This document shows positions 15,145 to 16,506 of a stretch of DNA of 16,506 bases, piece after piece. Location: the NCBI GenBank assembly GCA_002428885.1, contig DIYE01000155.1, forward strand, positions 1-16,506. The letters are read 5' to 3'. This DNA is from Alphaproteobacteria bacterium UBA6062. Lineage in GTDB: Bacteria > Pseudomonadota > Alphaproteobacteria > Sneathiellales > Sneathiellaceae. The notes under the pieces are model-generated. The model saw only the letters and a list, made by a program, of their open reading frames with translations, was not told the origin of the DNA and did not search any database. How positions within the stretch are numbered: position 1 is the stretch's first letter; every line of letters starts with the position of its first letter. The translations under genes and the position numbers were made by a program.

Positions 15145-15299
15145 ATAGCGGCGAAAATCGTTGGTTTTTAGCCACGGAGATTTTAGTTTTTCAGGAAAAA
15201 CCCGAAAGACTTTGACCGGATCCCCAAAGCCAAGCCCGTTGCAGGAAACAGGCGGCTCCCGCTATCTCATAGCGTGTCATATTTTGGTGGGGAGTTGTT
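15145..15299 (+). other. long untranslated leader of the TonB receptor gene
   Basis: About 155 bp separate the Fur box/-10 region from the receptor ATG. A perfect 6-bp stem CGCTAT-CTC-ATAGCG (15260-15274) ends 16 bp before the GGGGAG ribosome binding site. A weaker TTTTTC/GAAAAA-type fold lies near 15185-15200. No cobalamin, TPP or FMN riboswitch consensus was found. Confidence 0.45.
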
Positions 15300-16506
15300 A
15301 TGCGTATCGCTTTATGTTGTTCACTGGTTGGTTTATCGGGTTTGGTTTATGGAACGGGTTTCAGTATTGCCCAGGCTCAATCGGAGCAAACCGAAACAAC
15401 CAATGCTCCTGTTGCCCTGGAAAGTATAACGGTTTCTGCCAGGCGCCGGGCGGAGGAGGCTCAAAAAACGCCTGTTTCCCTCACCGTGAAAAGTCGGCAG
15501 GATTTCGGCACAGGCCGGATTGACTCGCTGGAAGATCTTGCGGAAACCAGCCCCAATACGGTTTACAATGATCAGTCAGGTCCCTTGACGATCAGGGGCG
15601 TCGGGTCTCTGGGTATTGACGGCGGACTTGACCGGCAACTGGGCGTTGGCCTGTTTGTGGATGATGTGTATGTGGGGCGCTCCTGGGGCTTCCCGAGCAC
15701 ACTGGATGATCTTGAGCGGGCTGAAATCGTCCGCGGCAGTCAATCGACCCTATACGGGAAAAATACCATTGGCGGCGCGGTTAATCTGGTGCCGCGACTA
15801 CCTGGATATGACTATTCTCTGGAAACAGAAGTTTCCTTGGGCAACCGAAATGGTCGACGCCTGCGCGGCGCCGTTGATATCCCGCTGGTCCCGGAAAAAG
15901 TCCTGACAAGGACCTTTCTCACCTATACGAAAAAAGACGGCTATATCGACAATGACACACAGAATATAGACGAAGGGGATGTCAATACCTTTGGCGGTCG
16001 CTTTACCATGCTGGCTGATGTGAGTGATGCGACCAGTCTTAAAGTCAGTGTGGATTATGAACGTCTCAATGATGACGGTGGTATTCCCTATGTGCCGGTC
16101 AATCTGGCGCTGGATAAAAAATCAAATCTGGATTATCCGCCGGACCGCAATGTGCAGCGGGGCGGAGGAAGCATTAAGCTGACCCACGATTTTGATAGCT
16201 TCTCTTTCAATGCTGTTTCAGCCTACCGTCGATATGACTGGGATTCTGTACTGGATGGTGACTTCACGTCAACGTCCATGCTGGTTCAGGGACAGGACGA
16301 ATTGCAGTGGCAGGTCAGCCAGGAGTTCCGCATCGCGTCCCATGATAAGGCCGATATTGCCAAAGGGGATATCCGTTGGCTTGCCGGTACGTATTTTATG
16401 TACGAGGATTTCAAGGGAAGCCAGCTCTATGATATGGCTGCTTTGCCGACCAGTCAGGCCAGCCGCAATCTGTATGATCAAAAGTCTCAAACCTATTCTG
16501 TTTTTG
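15300..16506 (+). CDS. TonB-dependent outer-membrane receptor (3' end outside window)
   Basis: The first 402 residues of an outer-membrane receptor; the frame is open to the window end. A signal peptide (MRIALCCSLVGLSGLVYGTG..AQA, cleavage near residue 26) is followed by a TonB-box-like ESITVSARR at about 43-51. The plug domain comes next, with ETSPNTVYNDQSGPLTIRGVGS, VDDVYVGR and the strongly diagnostic EIVRGSQSTLYGKNTIGGAVNLV. Beta-barrel strands then begin. There is no N-terminal STN signalling domain, so it is not a FecA-type transducer. GGAG lies 5 nt before the ATG. The divergent PchR-like regulator and the Fur box point to uptake of a ferric siderophore or another iron chelate. The plug style (QSTLYGKNTIGGAVN) is shared with many substrates, so other ligands are possible. 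Confidence 0.95.
   Translation, partial: MRIALCCSLVGLSGLVYGTGFSIAQAQSEQTETTNAPVALESITVSARRRAEEAQKTPVSLTVKSRQDFGTGRIDSLEDLAETSPNTVYNDQSGPLTIRGVGSLGIDGGLDRQLGVGLFVDDVYVGRSWGFPSTLDDLERAEIVRGSQSTLYGKNTIGGAVNLVPRLPGYDYSLETEVSLGNRNGRRLRGAVDIPLVPEKVLTRTFLTYTKKDGYIDNDTQNIDEGDVNTFGGRFTMLADVSDATSLKVSVDYERLNDDGGIPYVPVNLALDKKSNLDYPPDRNVQRGGGSIKLTHDFDSFSFNAVSAYRRYDWDSVLDGDFTSTSMLVQGQDELQWQVSQEFRIASHDKADIAKGDIRWLAGTYFMYEDFKGSQLYDMAALPTSQASRNLYDQKSQTYSVF

Noticed and set aside
15171..15260. GCCACGG sequence in the receptor leader, checked as a cobalamin riboswitch element
   Set aside because: The conserved B12 box and the other conserved segments are missing, and the Fur box already explains regulation.
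15161..15523. 120-residue plus-strand frame starting MVFSHGDF
   Set aside because: It overlaps the signal peptide and TonB box of the receptor in another frame and has no domain.

Overview
The window looks like chromosomal DNA of a marine-type alphaproteobacterium with moderate GC content. The evidence is a VPLPA-type C-terminal sorting signal, an alphaproteobacterial-style phosphoenolpyruvate carboxylase, a glutathione-linked degradation cluster, and a Fur-boxed TonB receptor with a PchR-like regulator. A lineage near Sneathiellaceae or Emcibacteraceae is a guess from gene style only. There are no tRNA or rRNA genes, CRISPR arrays, transposases or phage genes.

Region 1 (1-2039, + strand) holds the 3' part of a Sua5-type tRNA threonylcarbamoyladenosine synthase. 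A complete FAD-linked D-2-hydroxyacid dehydrogenase follows 20 bp later, probably in the same operon. Region 2 (2119-3451, + strand) is clearly more AT-rich and carries a small SAM-dependent methyltransferase and an unrecognised four-helix membrane protein. It may be acquired DNA. Region 3 (3492-5261, - strand) encodes a GAF-like/degenerate GGDEF/EAL protein, predicted to be a c-di-GMP phosphodiesterase, with a 16-bp perfect palindrome upstream.

Region 4 (5407-8631, - strand) is a probable four-gene operon transcribed leftward: tetR regulator, Rieske non-heme iron oxygenase, 2-hydroxychromene-2-carboxylate isomerase-like thioredoxin-fold protein, and a YfcG-type glutathione transferase. An inverted repeat (8604-8631) overlapping a predicted promoter sits just upstream of tetR and suggests autoregulation. 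The Rieske enzyme plus two glutathione-using enzymes suggest oxidative breakdown or detoxification of an unknown organic compound. This is the best candidate for an undescribed pathway in the window.

Region 5 (8811-10581, + strand) has a secreted VPLPA-CTERM surface protein ending at a strong intrinsic terminator, then a PchR-like AraC-family regulator. Region 6 (10593-13346, - strand) is ppc, the anaplerotic phosphoenolpyruvate carboxylase. It is divergent from a periplasmic rhodanese-like protein (13569-14198, + strand).

Region 7 (14213-16506) is an iron-uptake style locus. A second PchR-like AraC regulator (- strand) is divergent from a TonB-dependent receptor (+ strand, cut by the window end). 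A Fur box matching 14 of 15 consensus positions lies between them. Most of the window is ordinary accessory and housekeeping content. Function assignments rest on motifs read by eye, with no database search.
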